Counted from the stretch's first letter, positions 22,160 through 33,804 are shown. The stretch: DNA of 64,000 nt from Hippasteria phrygiana (GCA_037893225.1 JAZGUH010000276.1:868001-932000); one strand, 5' to 3'. Numbers and translations are program-made. Notes: generated from the letters alone by a model not told the origin.

Positions 22160-24010
22160 CTTACTTTTGAGGGCGGGACCCGACTATGGAAATCGTGGCT
22201 AAACATGCATCATTCATATCACGTGACTGGTCTGACCTCCATGGTTTGACCGATTGCCCCAATTATGCAAAATGCGCCTGCGGTCGACGCGACGTGTAAT
22301 ATAATACCGTTTGAAAAAAACGTGGATGTACTGTGTACAAAAGCCACTTGTACATACAATGTACATGTACATGTATATGTATATGTACAATGTACATATC
22401 CACATATGAACACTGTGGATACATGTATAGTGTACGTATACGTACTTGACTTCAAGTTTGAATAACTTAGAGTTTCGGATCTTTCTTGCTACGTCCCAGA
22501 TAATGAAAATTTACCTGCAGGTGTGCACTTTAATCTGGGATGTTAATTAGCCAATGTAAATGAATAAATGCAGAATAGTCAAATTTTAAAATTATTTTTT
22601 ATCAAAGATTGATTTTTGCCAGATTTTTGTTTAATTACATGTACAAACATGTGGTGCCTTTTTTTGCAGCCAGCCATGGCCAGGCCCAGTATTGTATTGG
22701 ATATTTCAGTCCAGTTGCATGCACAATAAATTTACAGGACGGTCTCTAATCAACTTTTGACTGAAAAATCGTTTTTACTCACTTTGTCTTCAAGGTGGAG
22801 CTTAAATTTACCATTGTCTTAATTACTTATATTTCTCCCAATAAAAAATTCCTCCACTAAATACATTACATTCCTACATGTGTATTGTAATCCATGTATA
22901 CTAATATTTAAAAAAGTGAACATGAAGAAGAGAAGTCTGAAATAGCAAGCCCAGCAAACCACTTAAATGCAGTGGATTTAAAATCAAAGTAGATGGTTAA
23001 CTTCACTCATTTATTTTAATTCTTGAGGTAAACATAATTTTTCACTGGATAAAATGTATTTCTGTAAAGATTTTAAACCATTATTGTAAAGTTACATTTA
23101 TGTTAACATATACTTTACCATTGAAGGTTAGAACTGCCACAGAGTTCATCAGAAATATGAAACACACTATTTGTTACATCTCTTTTTTCATGTATTTTCA
23201 ATTTCCATCCTGAAAAATTAGATTGGGAGATGTAGCGGTCATTTACTACTCAGTGTAAAAATTGAATTTTGTTTCAATTGCTGCAATATGTACATTGAAA
23301 CCATTACTCTATTACATGTACATGTGGCATTTAAAAAAATGTATAATACATTTACTTATACAAACTGGCTGGGACGTCCTCCATTCTGAAGTCTTTTTTA
23401 AGTTTATCACCTCACATGTTTATACACCAGTGTTCTAGCTCATACAGTGTACATGCACAATATATAATGTACATGTCATCGGGTAATACCTTCTCATAAA
23501 TTGTTACCTTCACTCAAGCGCGCCTCCATGATTTGACTATGACATGTGTGGAGACCGGGAAAGGGGGGGGGGGGGGGGGTATCATAAAATTTCCAAAACC
23601 AACCAACTGAAAATTTCGAAGGGGGGGGGGGGGATTGGACCTACGCTGTTTATTACACATGTATTAATTATGGTCCATACACAAACCCAAATTTAACCCT
23701 CTTTCCGACAATTCTACTGTAATTTCCATGTGAAATTTATAATTACCTCCTGGTCTATTTAATTTTTTTCTCTTCTGTCTGGTTTTATTGTCTAGGGGTG
23801 ATCTTGTCATAAAGTGTGTGTGGGTGGAGATATATTCCCCATCCCCACAACCCCGAAATCTATGTTTTTGCCTTCACTTATCAACACTTCTTCTTGTCGA
23901 AAATTTTTTGGGGATATTTAACTATAAAAGTTGGGCTATTATGTACGCCGTATGTATCACCATTTGTTAATCCTTTCTGATATGTTTTCCTTTGTATAAT
24001 TTTTTTTTTT
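22160..24010. other. Unique to block A, no recognisable gene
   Basis: AT-rich. It contains an alternating TACATGTATATG stretch (22,345-22,400) and two poly-G runs (23,565-23,579 and 23,622-23,633). No shared repeat or splice-bounded exon that I can support. Confidence 0.35.
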
Positions 24011-24017
24011 TTAAAGA

Positions 24018-24181
24018 TACAACATTGAAACTGATCAATTATGACTGTAATGAAATCAATTGTGATGTAGTTCGTTTAACCAATATATGTACACCGACTA
24101 CTGCATGTATTTTTTCTATTACATGTGGAAATTTGGAAATGTGGAATAGTAAGCACGTAAACACACTGGCTGTCATCAAAG
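24018..24181 (+). other. Weak candidate exon
   Basis: After a poly-T tract and AAG acceptor at 24,017, a frame reads DTTLKLINYDCNEINCDVV and later ITCGNLEMWNSKHVNTLAV, vaguely WD-repeat-like, up to a possible GT donor at 24,182. No partner exon was found and the 3' side runs into a SINE. Could be chance. Confidence 0.2.
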
Positions 24182-24199
24182 GTTATAGTTCTAAATACT

Positions 24200-24348
24200 A
24201 TTATATTCTGAAGAATATTCTGGGGAAAACCCACGGAATCAGGTAGGGACTGAAAACCCAATCCACATGTGGGACCAGGGCAGGAATCGAACCCGGGCCA
24301 CAGCGGTGAAAGGCGGGGACAGTAACCACTGCGCCAACCTGACTCCCC
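24200..24348 (-). mobile_element. tRNA-derived SINE (block A only)
   Basis: Reading leftwards from 24,348: A box TGGCGCAGTGG and B box GGTTCGATTCC, then a non-tRNA tail with GGGTTTTCAGTC and GTGGGTTTTCCCC. Such heads are promoters for RNA polymerase III. Block B lacks it at the equivalent place (60,430-60,445). Confidence 0.75.
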
Positions 24349-24836
24349 TAAATAAACGGTATAAGCAGGCAAATATTGCCACAAAACCCTTTTTTTGCAG
24401 CAAGTGAAATATGACGGTTGGTCTCACAACGGCTCAAGCAGATTGAAATTTTGCGAGTCTCTCCCATCAAGCAACGCGCCCTGTCCGTGATTTGCTAAGC
24501 AAAACATACATCACACATTATACCATGGCTCAACGAACACCAAAGGAGACTGTGTGTACGTATGGTTTATTCAAGCGTAAACATACAAAGCACGCCTTCC
24601 TCGGTCTGGGAAAGCAGACCAAAGAAACGAACTAATCAATTAACAAATTATTTACAACGCGAAATAAAGCCTCACAGTCGTTAAGGTGTAAAATAGAAAG
24701 TAAAGGTCCAATGACAGTGACCTGGGGCACTCCCGATGTTACTGCTATGGAGGTGGATGAATGGCCCTCTCTGTGACTACCGTATACTTGTTGGGATCTT
24801 TTTGAGATTTAAAGGTTTGCATGTGAAAGGCAATAT

Positions 24837-25405
24837 GTAACTGGTTTGCGGTAGCACCATGTATTAAATCTCTTTTGTGAGTTTTTGTATGGTTCTGAAA
24901 AGAACCGGAGGGAACTCAACGTTTCGGACAGGAGCCAGGCCGAACTCATCACCAGCATCGAACGTTGGTACCCCTGCCGCATCAGAGAAGCCATTGAAAT
25001 CTTCAAGTACCGCACACGGTTCCCCAAGACATCGGTTTCTCCATCAGCGACATCTGGGGGCCCCATCCTTACCTCCCAGTCCAATGGGTCTCCTATACCA
25101 TAGGACAACTTAGTTCTCTAGCCTATGGGTCCCCTATACCCTTGGAAACCTCCCCCTTGGCTCCCTTCCTTCAGACTGACACGCCTCAATGATCATCCAG
25201 CATCCCCCAAGCCCTGCATGAGTTTGCCACTTCTCATGCTTCATCGCTTCCAGACATAAGCCCGCTTCACCGTTGGAATCCCTCAGTCTCCTGACGACGA
25301 GCAGAGCATACTGTCCGAAACGTTGAGTTCCCTCCGGTATTTTTTAGAACCACACAAAAACTCACAAAAGAGATTGAATACATGGCGCTACCGCAAACCA
25401 GTTAC
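24837..25405. mobile_element. Inverted-repeat element with GIY-YIG-tail coding (block A)
   Basis: Arms of about 95 bp (24,837-24,936 and 25,311-25,405), about 90% identical, enclose 375 bp. From the left arm inward the plus strand reads NVSDRSQAELITSIERWYP, RIREAIEIFKYRTRF and, one frame over, DIGFSISDIWGPILT. This is the IREAIxI...RD-type tail found after GIY-YIG in Penelope-like and related elements, probable rather than certain. Each arm holds the CCGAAACGTTGAGTTC motif. The right arm abuts a LINE RT fragment at exactly the same base in block B (63,650). Confidence 0.6.
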
Positions 25406-26640
25406 CTGGGATCTTTTTGTAAGAAAACCGCTAATGCAGTCATACAAGGAAACAGACATCCCAGCATGTATAATCTTTAACAATAACCTTTGATGAGGTA
25501 CTCGGTCCAATGCCTTGCTAAAATGCCTTGCTGTAATGATTACATCAACTTGCCCTTTGTTGTCTAAAATTTTAACAGTCAGGGCGAGTTGTGTTTCGCC
25601 TGACAGACCTTTGCGGAATCCATGTTGTTCATCATTGAGGACGCCATACTCATCGAAGTGACCTGTGATGTTTGAGTGGATAATAATGTTCAAACAACTT
25701 GCAAGGGACAGATGTCAGGGACACAGGCCTGTAATTTGCTGGATCTGAGCGGTTCCCTTTTATAGAAATAGGAGAGACATTGGCTTTTAGCCAGTCATCC
25801 GGTAATTCCCCTGTGTCAATCTGCAGCTGAAAAATTTGTCTGCACATTCCTTCAGGATAACTGGAGAAATGCCATCGGGACCTGGTGTTTTATGTGGGTT
25901 CAGCTCTCTCGGCAGTTTCTTCTTGACGCCCTCGGTTGAAATAGTAATCTGAGACATTGGTTGAATCTTTTGACTGTTGGGGCTTAGAAGTTCATCACAA
26001 TTTTCTTTAGTAAAAAAGACTGAAATTGACTATTCAGGACATTTGCCTTGTCTTCAGGAGTTGTAGCGATACCGTCAGCATTGTTGAGTGTTGAAACACC
26101 GGTTGAGTTTTGTCTAAGATTCTTAATACATTTCCAAAAAAGATTGGTATTATTTGATGTTAAATGTTCACCAACGTCTAGCAGATAATCGCTACGTGAT
26201 TTCCTTAAACTCCGGTCTAAAAGGCGACGTAGCTGCCTGAACACCTCCCAGTCAGAAGTGGCACCCGTCCTTTTTGGCTTTGTCGTAGGCTCGACGTTTA
26301 TGATGATGCGCCCTTGTGAGAGTATTTAAACCAAGGAAGGCTACTGCTGGTGCTGATCATCTTAACGGGGGATGTATCTCTTCATTGCAGCTGTCGGTGC
26401 ATGTTTAAAACCCAACCACAGTTTACCTGCAGACTGGGCCGAATACACCTCGCTGGTGATGGAGTCAGAATATTTATTTAGGTCGTCATTTATTTTGGTA
26501 AAATTTCCTTTTTTGAATAAGAATATCTTCTTACGTGGCTGTCGGATTCTTTGAGCGGCGCTATACGATCTTTGGTTACAATACAGCACAGATTAAAAAA
26601 CAAAAATTCAAAAACAATACTAATAAAGTCGAACCTCAAA
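25390..26640 (-). pseudogene. LINE reverse transcriptase, N-terminal half (block A)
   Basis: Reading leftwards: linker KLWLGFKHAPTAAMKRYIPR, connector FWKCIKNLRQNSTG and TTPEDKANVLNSQFQSFL, fingers WLKANVSPISIKGNRSDPAN and YRPVSLTSVPCKLFEH, then DEQHGFRKGLSGETQLALT and FSKALDRVPHQRLLLKI (box A). Frames change several times and the frame ends SQVTGLR at the border of the 24,837-25,405 element. Jockey-superfamily LINE, dead. Confidence 0.8.
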
Positions 26641-26749
26641 ATGAGCAAAAATCGGCCAAAAGCAACAAAAAATATCTTAAAAGCCACAAGCAATAAGTAA
26701 AAAAAAAGTGGATGCACATAAAACACGAATATTAAAAAAGATTAAAAAG

Positions 26750-27392
26750 CTCATCTGAGCACGACGTCGATATCTCTCACTGTATAATGAATCACACCAG
26801 GTTGTCCACCCAGATCGTCAACTTCCCTGACAAATCGCCCCCTCAACTCATACAAAGGCCCAGTCTTTCAGATATCCCCACAGAAAGAAAAGAAATCCGG
26901 GGTGAGATCCGAGGATCTCGGGGGCTATTCCGTGTCTTGATGCAGAGCAATAATTCTTTGTCCAAATAGTTCCTGTAACCACTCTCGTACGACGATTCTT
27001 CGATGGGCCGGTACCCCATCTTGAGCCCACCACAAGCGACGAAAATGCCTTGTTGCTGTCTTTCGAAATGTTGCTCCAACTGGGGTACACGATCAGGTCA
27101 TTGATCATTTGAAGATAGGCTTCTCCATTCAAGTTTCCCTAAAAAAAGGGTACTAGGACCAACCATAAATTTAAGCCACTGGACACGAAAGTGGTGCTCA
27201 GCCCTCACTTGAGCCTTTCATAAAAGTGTTCACTCACTGCTCTGTCAACCGAAAACATTAAGACATGATCAATGTGACATTTGAAAGAGGAGATCCGGGT
27301 ATAATATAGGAAATATCCCTTGTTTTAATTCGTGCCCTGCTTTAGTTATAATTAACCTTAAGATCTCGGTTTCGGTTTTTTTTAACCACCCT
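26750..27392 (-). pseudogene. Mariner/Tc1-type transposase C-terminal remnant
   Basis: Reading leftwards: NGEAYLQMINDLI, then in a second frame LWWAQDGVPAHRRIV (second catalytic Asp region), LQELFGQRIIALHQ, and PPRSSDLTP followed by FFLWGYLK (third catalytic region). At least two frameshifts and a stop (TE then stop, before PPRS) inactivate it. The right end at 27,392 carries the GGGTGGTTAAAAA terminus related to 19,612 and 56,812. Confidence 0.75.
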
Positions 27393-28496
27393 ATACTCTG
27401 TGTCTCTTGTGTATCCTGGGGAATTTTTTAAAATGTGTGCTGATCTTTGTGTATTTTGGTGCATGTAAAATTCAATGACCCATACAGTGTATAATGACAG
27501 GGGGGAAATTGTTGGGGGGGGGGGGGGCACTGCAATAGCCGTCCCCTCCCCCCAAAAAAAATATTGGGGGACGTATAGGATGCAGCTAGCCTGACATTGC
27601 CATAGACACCCAGTACTGCTTACCCATCACACAATATTATGGGAGCCGACTCATTGGAAAAGAGGAAGAGGGCGGCCCAAGCTGACCTATGTGGATGTCC
27701 TGAAGAAAAATGCGGTGGTGGAGACGACCAGCGAGCTCATCGGAAGCTTGATGCTTGCGTCCGGCTGAGGCCGCCTTAGCAGTAGTCTTGGTTCAAGACG
27801 TTGTCACGTATATACGCGATAACCGGCCGCCGCGAGAGGGCGTTATCACAACAAACTATTAAGCCACGAACCGCCAGTAACAATGTCTTGGGAATTTCGT
27901 AGAAGCCGTGTTGTGCGCACGCACCTGCTTAGCCTAATGTTGCAGCGCGCAATATGTATAGTTTGCATAATACATAAAAATGCATCATGCATAGTCTAAC
28001 CCCTTGACTACTACCGCCCGAGTGCTAGTGTTAGTATGAAGATCAAGGTACAGGTCCGTGCTATTTAGATTTTTTAGTAGGGCCGAGGGGAATGAACTAA
28101 AAAGTTCCGGAATGATGGAACAGAAAACCTTAACGGGGCTGAATATGATATATTATAATGGTGCTGAGGAGACCTTGTTTTGTGATTTGATTTAAATATA
28201 AAATTAAAAAAGGCCGTGATAATAATAAGACAAATAGATCACGAGGCCCTAGTCTTTACGGCCGGGAAAAACGGAGATTGTCATACTCTGGTGATTCGAT
28301 TGTCACACAGTTCAATGATACGCACTCTAGATCTCCTGCAGGTTTTCTCCACTGGAGAAACCCAAACAAAATTCAGGCTCATGTTTGCTTTGAGGCTGTA
28401 TATGGACGCGAATCCCCGTACCAGCGGTTTAACTTTTTCTCTATTTCTCCCTAGGCTTTCCTAGGGAGCCAATCAGCGATCGCAAAACGGACATTC

Positions 28497-28610
28497 TCCA
28501 TGGTGTGTTTGCCGACTGGGTTCGGTAAACACTTAATTTTTCAACCTGTGCCTCTCTGTTCTGTTTTGATTTCAAGAACAACTTCGCCTCCAATTTCCAA
28601 ATCACTCCTC
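28497..28610 (+). pseudogene. RecQ-like helicase Walker A fragment, left arm
   Basis: Frame reads MVCLPTGFGKHLIFQPVPLC and, after a frameshift, FDFKNNFASNFQI. VCLPTGFGKSL is the Walker A (motif I) signature of RecQ-family helicases; here the Ser is His. Only this short piece is present, so it is a captured fragment and not a helicase gene. Confidence 0.55.
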
Positions 28611-29374
28611 ACAGCCGATCTTAGTATAGGTTTTCCCAGCTTTTTAAAAACATTTATATATTGGATATCCCCAATAAAAACTATCAATTTCACGTCTATT
28701 TAACAGAGACATATGTTTTGCATGTTATTTGTTCCTTCCAAAGATCCTAGTATAACTGTACTAGCTATACGCGGCGCTACACGATCTTCGGTTTCTTCCC
28801 ACAAATCAGACACAATCGTATGTACATGTATGTCATGGGGTCGCCGACTGCATGAAGCGCCATATGTTGTTCGAAGGTTATGTGACACTGATGGTTTTAT
28901 TGGGGATATTGTTGGGGATTATACTTCTGCATCACAACATGTCATGTTTGATTCATGTCACAAGTAATACTCAAAAGCACTGTCGAGAATCACGGACGCA
29001 TTTTTCAAAGTGAAATTCGTACTCTGAAATTAAGTTCAATATATGGTTTATGATGGTTTTAAATATCCCTATTTCCATTCATATTTGCCCAAACCACTGT
29101 TTCCTACGTATTTGCCCCAACCTCTCTATAACTGGATGTAAGATTCGCCATGAGTAGCATAGCTCTTACCCCGATTGTACTGAGACATAAGGCTCCCGGA
29201 CTGCAAAAATTCCCGTCCTCGGTCGGCTGCTAAAAAGGGCCTCGTGGGCTTGCTAAAAACAAACGAATTAATACTGACCCTGAGCGTCCTTCTTCAGCAC
29301 CTCGTCGGTCAGGCTTTATCCTAAGCCAACTTGAGAGGTTTTGTCATGTATGATACTTCTAGGCTGCGACGAGT

Positions 29375-29475
29375 GATTTGGAAATTGGAGGCGAAGTTGT
29401 TATTGAAATCAAAACAGAGAGGCACAGGTTCAAAAATTTAGTGTTTACCGAACCCAGTCGGTAAACACACAATGA
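29375..29475 (-). pseudogene. RecQ-like helicase Walker A fragment, right arm
   Basis: Inverted partner of 28,497-28,610, reading VCLPTGFGKH, a stop, then IFEPVPLCFDF. It shares the Ser-to-His change with the left arm, so the capture (or a common source) preceded formation of the inverted repeat. Confidence 0.55.
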
Positions 29476-29879
29476 AAAACACAAACCCTTCCTGCATAGA
29501 TGAACACACGAAACGGTCGTTCCCAGTCACAGTTGTTGTGCGATAATCGCATATCGCGCGCTTGGTGACCTGACAGTGCTCGCCGGGCCATGCATGCATA
29601 CATTTTAGCCCCAGATCCCGACCCGTTAATTATATTCAGGTCATCACATAATTCATATGCATGTTCGTTTTGGAATCGCTGATTGGCTCCCTAGGAAAGC
29701 CTAGGGAGAAATAAAGTAAAAGTTAAACCGCTGATGCAGGATTCCCAAGGCGATAGTGCGAGTTCATGAGTTAGTCTAATCGTACCGTCAGAGGGCGCAC
29801 TGCACGGAACGAATAAACGCGACGCTACACGATCTATTATCGATCACTGTCGTCTTGAACCAAGACTACAGCGGCTCTG

Positions 29880-30700
29880 GCAGCAAGCAAACCGCTACAA
29901 TATGTTTGTGCAGTCAAGCGTAACATATACACAATAATCTAACAATGGATTGAAACTGCACAAACAGCGGTCAATTGCGTCATCCGGCCTGGTGGCACTG
30001 TTTTCTTTTTTGCGCCATATTCCATCATCTGTACGCAAGGGGTTTTAATACGCCAGCGAAGCGCACGCATGTTGGCAACTGAACTGTCTGCGCTATAACA
30101 CCGGACGAATAATAACAAAAACCGTACAAATTGCGTACTAGATTTCAAGTCTAAAATTTCTTCAGCACGCGAACGGGGTTTCGACTCTATTACGAAGCAG
30201 AATTAAAGTAAAAAAGATTGGAACTTATTTTTTTTTTACAGGATGTTTTTGAAAATCGAACCTGTTTTTAAATTTAAAGCATTTTTTAAAAGAACGTGTT
30301 TTGAAACATCGAACGTGTTATTTTACCGACCGAATGCATTTTCCAAAACCCAATGAAATTTTACAAATCCTGACGTGTTTTTGTAACTCGAATGCATTTT
30401 CCAAAACCGAATGAAATTTCACAAACCTCACCAATCGAATGTACCGGTATTTTCCCCGACATAAAACAGCCGCAGGTTTTGAATTTCCTCCGAAATCTCA
30501 TTGCCTCCGAATTTCAAAAACATTCGATCTTTTTGACAGTGTTCGGTTCGGGTTTTGCCGAGTACCGAACTACACCTGAACCTTTCTTTGATTCGGAGGT
30601 AGTCTTGGCCCAAGACGTTAGGCAAGTCTTTGCATGGCGACCTGTCGGAAGTTAGCCCCCTTCGGTCCGCGATAAAGCCCGTCGCGAGTAGCCCGCGATT
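29880..30700. other. No recognisable gene; short internal repeats
   Basis: CGAATGCATTTTCCAAAACC occurs twice (30,332 and 30,390) with AATGAAATTT after each. A TAGTCTTGGCCCAAGACG tip variant is at 30,600. Open frames are short. Confidence 0.4.
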
Positions 30701-30718
30701 CAGCGCGCGATTCACCCC

Positions 30719-31370
30719 GCGATATTCACCCCGCGATATTCACCCCGCGATATTCACCCCGCGATATTCACCCCGCGATATTCACCCCGCGATATTCACC
30801 CCGCGATATTCACCCCGCGATATTCACCCCGCGATATTCACCCCGCGATATTCACCCCGCGATATTCACCCCGCGATATTCACCCCGCGATATTCACCCC
30901 GCGATATTCACCCCGCGATATTCACCCCGCGATATTCACCCCGCGATATTCACCCCGCGATATTCACCCCGCGATATTCACCCCGCGATATTCACCCCGC
31001 GATATTCACCCCGCGATATTCACCCCGCGATATTCACCCCGCGATATTCACCCCGCGATATTCACCCCGCGATATTCACCCCGCGATATTCACCCCGCGA
31101 TATTCACCCCGCGATATTCACCCCGCGATATTCACCCCGCGATATTCACCCCGCGATATTCACCCCGCGATATTCACCCCGCGATATTCACCCCGCGATA
31201 TTCATCCCGCGATATTCATCCCGCGATATTCACCCCGCGTTCTTCACCCCGCGTTCTTCACCCCGCGTTCTTCACCCCGCGTTCTTCACCCCGCGTTCTC
31301 ACCCCGCGTTCTTCACCGCGCGTTATTCACCCCGCGATATTCACCCCGCGATATTCACCCCGCGATATTC
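30719..31370. repeat. 14-bp satellite array (GATATTCACCCCGC)
   Basis: About 46 head-to-tail units. The first 34 are identical or nearly so; two CATCCCGC variants follow (31,197-31,224), then a cluster of about six GTTCTTCACCCCGC units (31,238-31,320), then standard units to 31,370. The edges decay into GCGCGATTCA and GGGCCCGCGATTCG. The 254-codon plus-strand frame across it simply translates the period (42 bp, 14 residues) and is not a gene. Confidence 0.95.
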
Positions 31371-31399
31371 AATAGGGCCCGCGATTCGCAATAGGGCCC

Positions 31400-32040
31400 G
31401 CGATGCGGCCGATCAGGGCATGATTCTGGACTGTTAAACACCAAGAATAACTCTACGAAACTTGTAAGAATGCTGTAAGAATATCCATAATTAGTTAGGA
31501 ATACAACAAGAATAAACCAAGAATTGCAATTGGTTCCCGAATCACCCCGACAATTTTGAACATGTCCAAAATTGTCGGGGCGCTTCCCGATCTTTCACCG
31601 AACTAACAGAATCATCCCGAGGCAGCCAAGAACCATTCCCCGATTTACTCAAGAATTGCTATTCGCGGCGATTCGGCTTAAAAATCGGGAATGTGTGAAC
31701 CTAGCATTAACAGCAGCAGCAACAGCAACAGCAGCAGCAGCAGTGTCCCCCGTCCCCGGGGATCGCCGCCCATGTCCCACAGAAAAGACGCGCGCTGTGA
31801 AAATGCGAAGATTACGGTCAGGCCCGCACATTTTGGCTGATCTGTGAAGTTTTAATTTGGTCTACTTTGGGGGAGGGATATTGCGTGAAAAACCTGAACA
31901 TTCCGAATTGGGCCACCACTTTCCCCGGCCCACTGACCTGTGCACAAAATCGAGCTATGCGCATCCGGAAGTGGCCACTGGCAGTGATCGGCCTGCTGTT
32001 GCATTTTCATTTCTGCTTTGAGTTTTAAATATAATTAAGG
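31400..32040. other. No gene; hairpin and CAG repeats
   Basis: A hairpin with stem CCCCGACAATTTTG/CAAAATTGTCGGGG lies at 31,545-31,580. CAG/CAA triplets run 31,708-31,743. The open frame over the triplets has no family resemblance. Confidence 0.4.
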
Positions 32041-32049
32041 CATACTTAC

Positions 32050-32220
32050 CAATGGGTTCTCATTCATAAATGCTACTTTAGGTGAAACACCGTAGTCTTG
32101 AAGTCGGGGTACCACTCCTTGCAAGTTGAGTTTGGCGGTATCCTCCTTCGAAACGGCCATCCTGACAATTAACCCTAACAGTCCTGAATCCTCCAATTTC
32201 AGTATGATTTTCCAAACACC
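32050..32220 (-). CDS. Orphan coding exon, product not recognised
   Basis: A 171-nt phase 0-0 exon with a strong donor (CCATTG/GTAAGTATG at 32,050) and an AG acceptor (GCATGCAG at 32,221). The 57 codons read GVWKIILKLEDSGLLGLIVR, MAVSKEDTAKLNLQGVVPRL and QDYGVSPKVAFMNENPL, well balanced and soluble-protein-like. I do not recognise the family. No partner exon was found within several kb on the minus strand, so it is either part of a gene with large introns or an isolated relic. Confidence 0.4.
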
Positions 32221-32589
32221 CTGCATGCAGGGAGTTATATCCTGCTCACGTTTTGCATGTATGCCAATAGGATCGGAGTGACGTATACGGTTGCATGGTG
32301 TACAGACTGTGGCTTTGTCTGGAATGTTCGGTGATCCATCTTTTGGGTTTTGTTGTGTTATAGTTGCCTAGATTTGTTGAATGACTCTTTGTATAGCCAT
32401 ATAGCAAGGCCGTGAAATATGAATAAAATAATCGATGCATTGACGGCCAATGAAAAGAACGTCCGTCGGGCCTTGTAACAACATTAGAAAAATAATTCCC
32501 AACATAAACAAAATAACCGTCCCGTCATGTCGACTCAGTTTAAAAACATTTAGTCAATTATGGTATAATTTCACGGTGAAAAAATCCTT

Positions 32590-33005
32590 ATCCAGGAGTC
32601 TCTCAGTTTTTGTGACACTACCGGTACTGAAAATTATAGTTTGAATCTTAATAACCTGTCAAATTCTTTTCAATTTTTGTCAGGTCAGCCCTTGAACATT
32701 TTTGCTAATTATCCCCAGAAAGTACCACTCTCGAAAATGTGGTTTTTCCAAAACCGGCTATAGTCATTTTTCATAAAGCATTCTTCCACTTGCCAAGCCA
32801 AATAGGACCAATTTTAAAGCCAAAATATATCAAGTCTGCACAAAAGTTGAAGCAAAGAACCCCCAAGTTATGATAGTTGATCATAATTACACAATCTATC
32901 AATTGCATGACTCCCAAATGTGTATTATTTTTTAAAAAGTTGTTTACAATGTATGGTAATCAGTTTGGCGCAGCCATTTTGGCCTATTTTAGTGTGGTGC
33001 ACCCC
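32590..33005 (-). mobile_element. Diverged copy of the GGGTGCACCACAC element
   Basis: Inverted relative to 40,924-41,410: the right tip TTTTAGTGTGGTGCACCCC is at 32,987-33,005. Anchors ACACAATCTATCAATTGCAT and AAAGTACCACTCTC match. The left tip is lost. Confidence 0.6.
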
Positions 33006-33006
33006 G

Positions 33007-33104
33007 AGATGGTTTACTGAGGGCAATCAACCGTGAACACGTATCCGCGGCGTATCGAATACGGGGTGGGATAGACGAGTGGTGGGGTATTCTGCAATTG
33101 TGCC
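33007..33104. repeat. Repeat shared with 4,873-4,961
   Basis: GAGATGGTTTA, GGGCAATCAACCGTGA, CGTATCCGCG and ACGGGGTGGGATAGACGAGT occur in the same order in both. Confidence 0.7.
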
Positions 33105-33122
33105 TCAAATTCCACTCCCCGC

Positions 33123-33692
33123 ACCCCCCCCCCCCCCCCCCCCCCCTGCCCGACTTACCTAAACCATGGATTGGCTACGAACTAAGGCTGGCTTGGTGGC
33201 ATCGTTCGATTCCCGTCCTTACGGTATGTGTGTGCGGGGCCGGGGATGGGTGCGAAAAACTCAGAGGGGCAAAGGAATAAGAAACAAAACAAAACAAATG
33301 AAAACAACCCATTTTCAGGATTGTAAGGACATCGACAGTGCATCAAGGTGCTTAAATTAAATTATTTAATTTCAACGTAGGGTATCAACGTCCGGTGAAT
33401 TAGGCCAAGTAAAAAGAAACATGTTTAGTGTCCGGGTTTTTAAAAAGAAAGAAGGAAGAGGGTTTTTCTATTTTCAAGATGGCCGCCATTCCTTTTTAAA
33501 TTTCCGACAACCGAAGGTTTTTCAACTGGTCAAAGACACAAAAATGAAAGAGACATGTTGGACAAGAGAATCATGTTTACAGTGGCTTTTAATTTTATAG
33601 TTTTAGTAAGCTTATATTGTATTTTCCGATGGATAGGTTGACATTTTAGGGGTTTTCACCTCATTTTTCACTGGTAAAATTGTTAATATCCT
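33123..33692. other. Poly-C run and anonymous DNA
   Basis: About 23 C at 33,123-33,146, then sequence with no recognised gene or repeat up to 33,692. Confidence 0.4.
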
Positions 33693-33800
33693 GAGGACGG
33701 ACAGAGCACACTCTCCGAAACGTCGAGTTCTATTCTCACCCCGGTTCTTTTCAGAACCACACATCTTCCCAGAAGAGATTATTTTTCACATGGTGTTACC
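33693..33800 (+). repeat. Single arm related to the 24,837 element
   Basis: GAGGACGGACAGAGCACACT, CCGAAACGTCGAGTTC, CAGAACCACACAT and AGAAGAGATT follow the order of the right arm at 25,290-25,405. No inverted partner nearby. Confidence 0.55.
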
Positions 33801-33804
33801 CGCA

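Larger units (their letters stand above)
7423..25760. repeat. Large direct duplication, block A
   Basis: Collinear with 48,052-64,000 with frequent small indels and substitutions of a few percent. The left edge at 7,423 corresponds to the point where an LTR abuts block B. 22,040-24,355 (A) and 59,750-60,430 (B) have no counterpart in each other. Block-specific insertions in A: 11,598-12,704, 16,498-17,896, 18,235-18,366, 19,264-19,529, 22,040-22,155 and the SINE near 24,300. The duplicate continues past the window end. Confidence 0.9.
27782..29869. mobile_element. 2.1 kb inverted-repeat element with hairpin tips
   Basis: Tips GTAGTCTTGGTTCAAGACG at 27,783 and its inverse at 29,869. Long inner arms are mirrored (for example CCTAGGCTTTCCTAGGGAGC at 28,452 against 29,690, and the helicase-like segment 28,497-28,610 against 29,375-29,475), enclosing a core of about 750 bp. 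The family recurs at 37,713. No transposase recognised. The core has ACACGATCTTCGG and neighbouring motifs seen also near 26,560. Confidence 0.7.

Noticed and set aside
28713..28967. 84-codon open frame in the core of the 27,782-29,869 element
   Set aside because: No resemblance to a transposase or any family; left unannotated.
30630..31394. 254-codon open frame
   Set aside because: It is the translation of the 14-bp satellite; the repeat is not a multiple of three and has no domain.
31572..31847. Ala-rich open frame over CAG repeats
   Set aside because: Triplet-repeat translation without domain or conservation.
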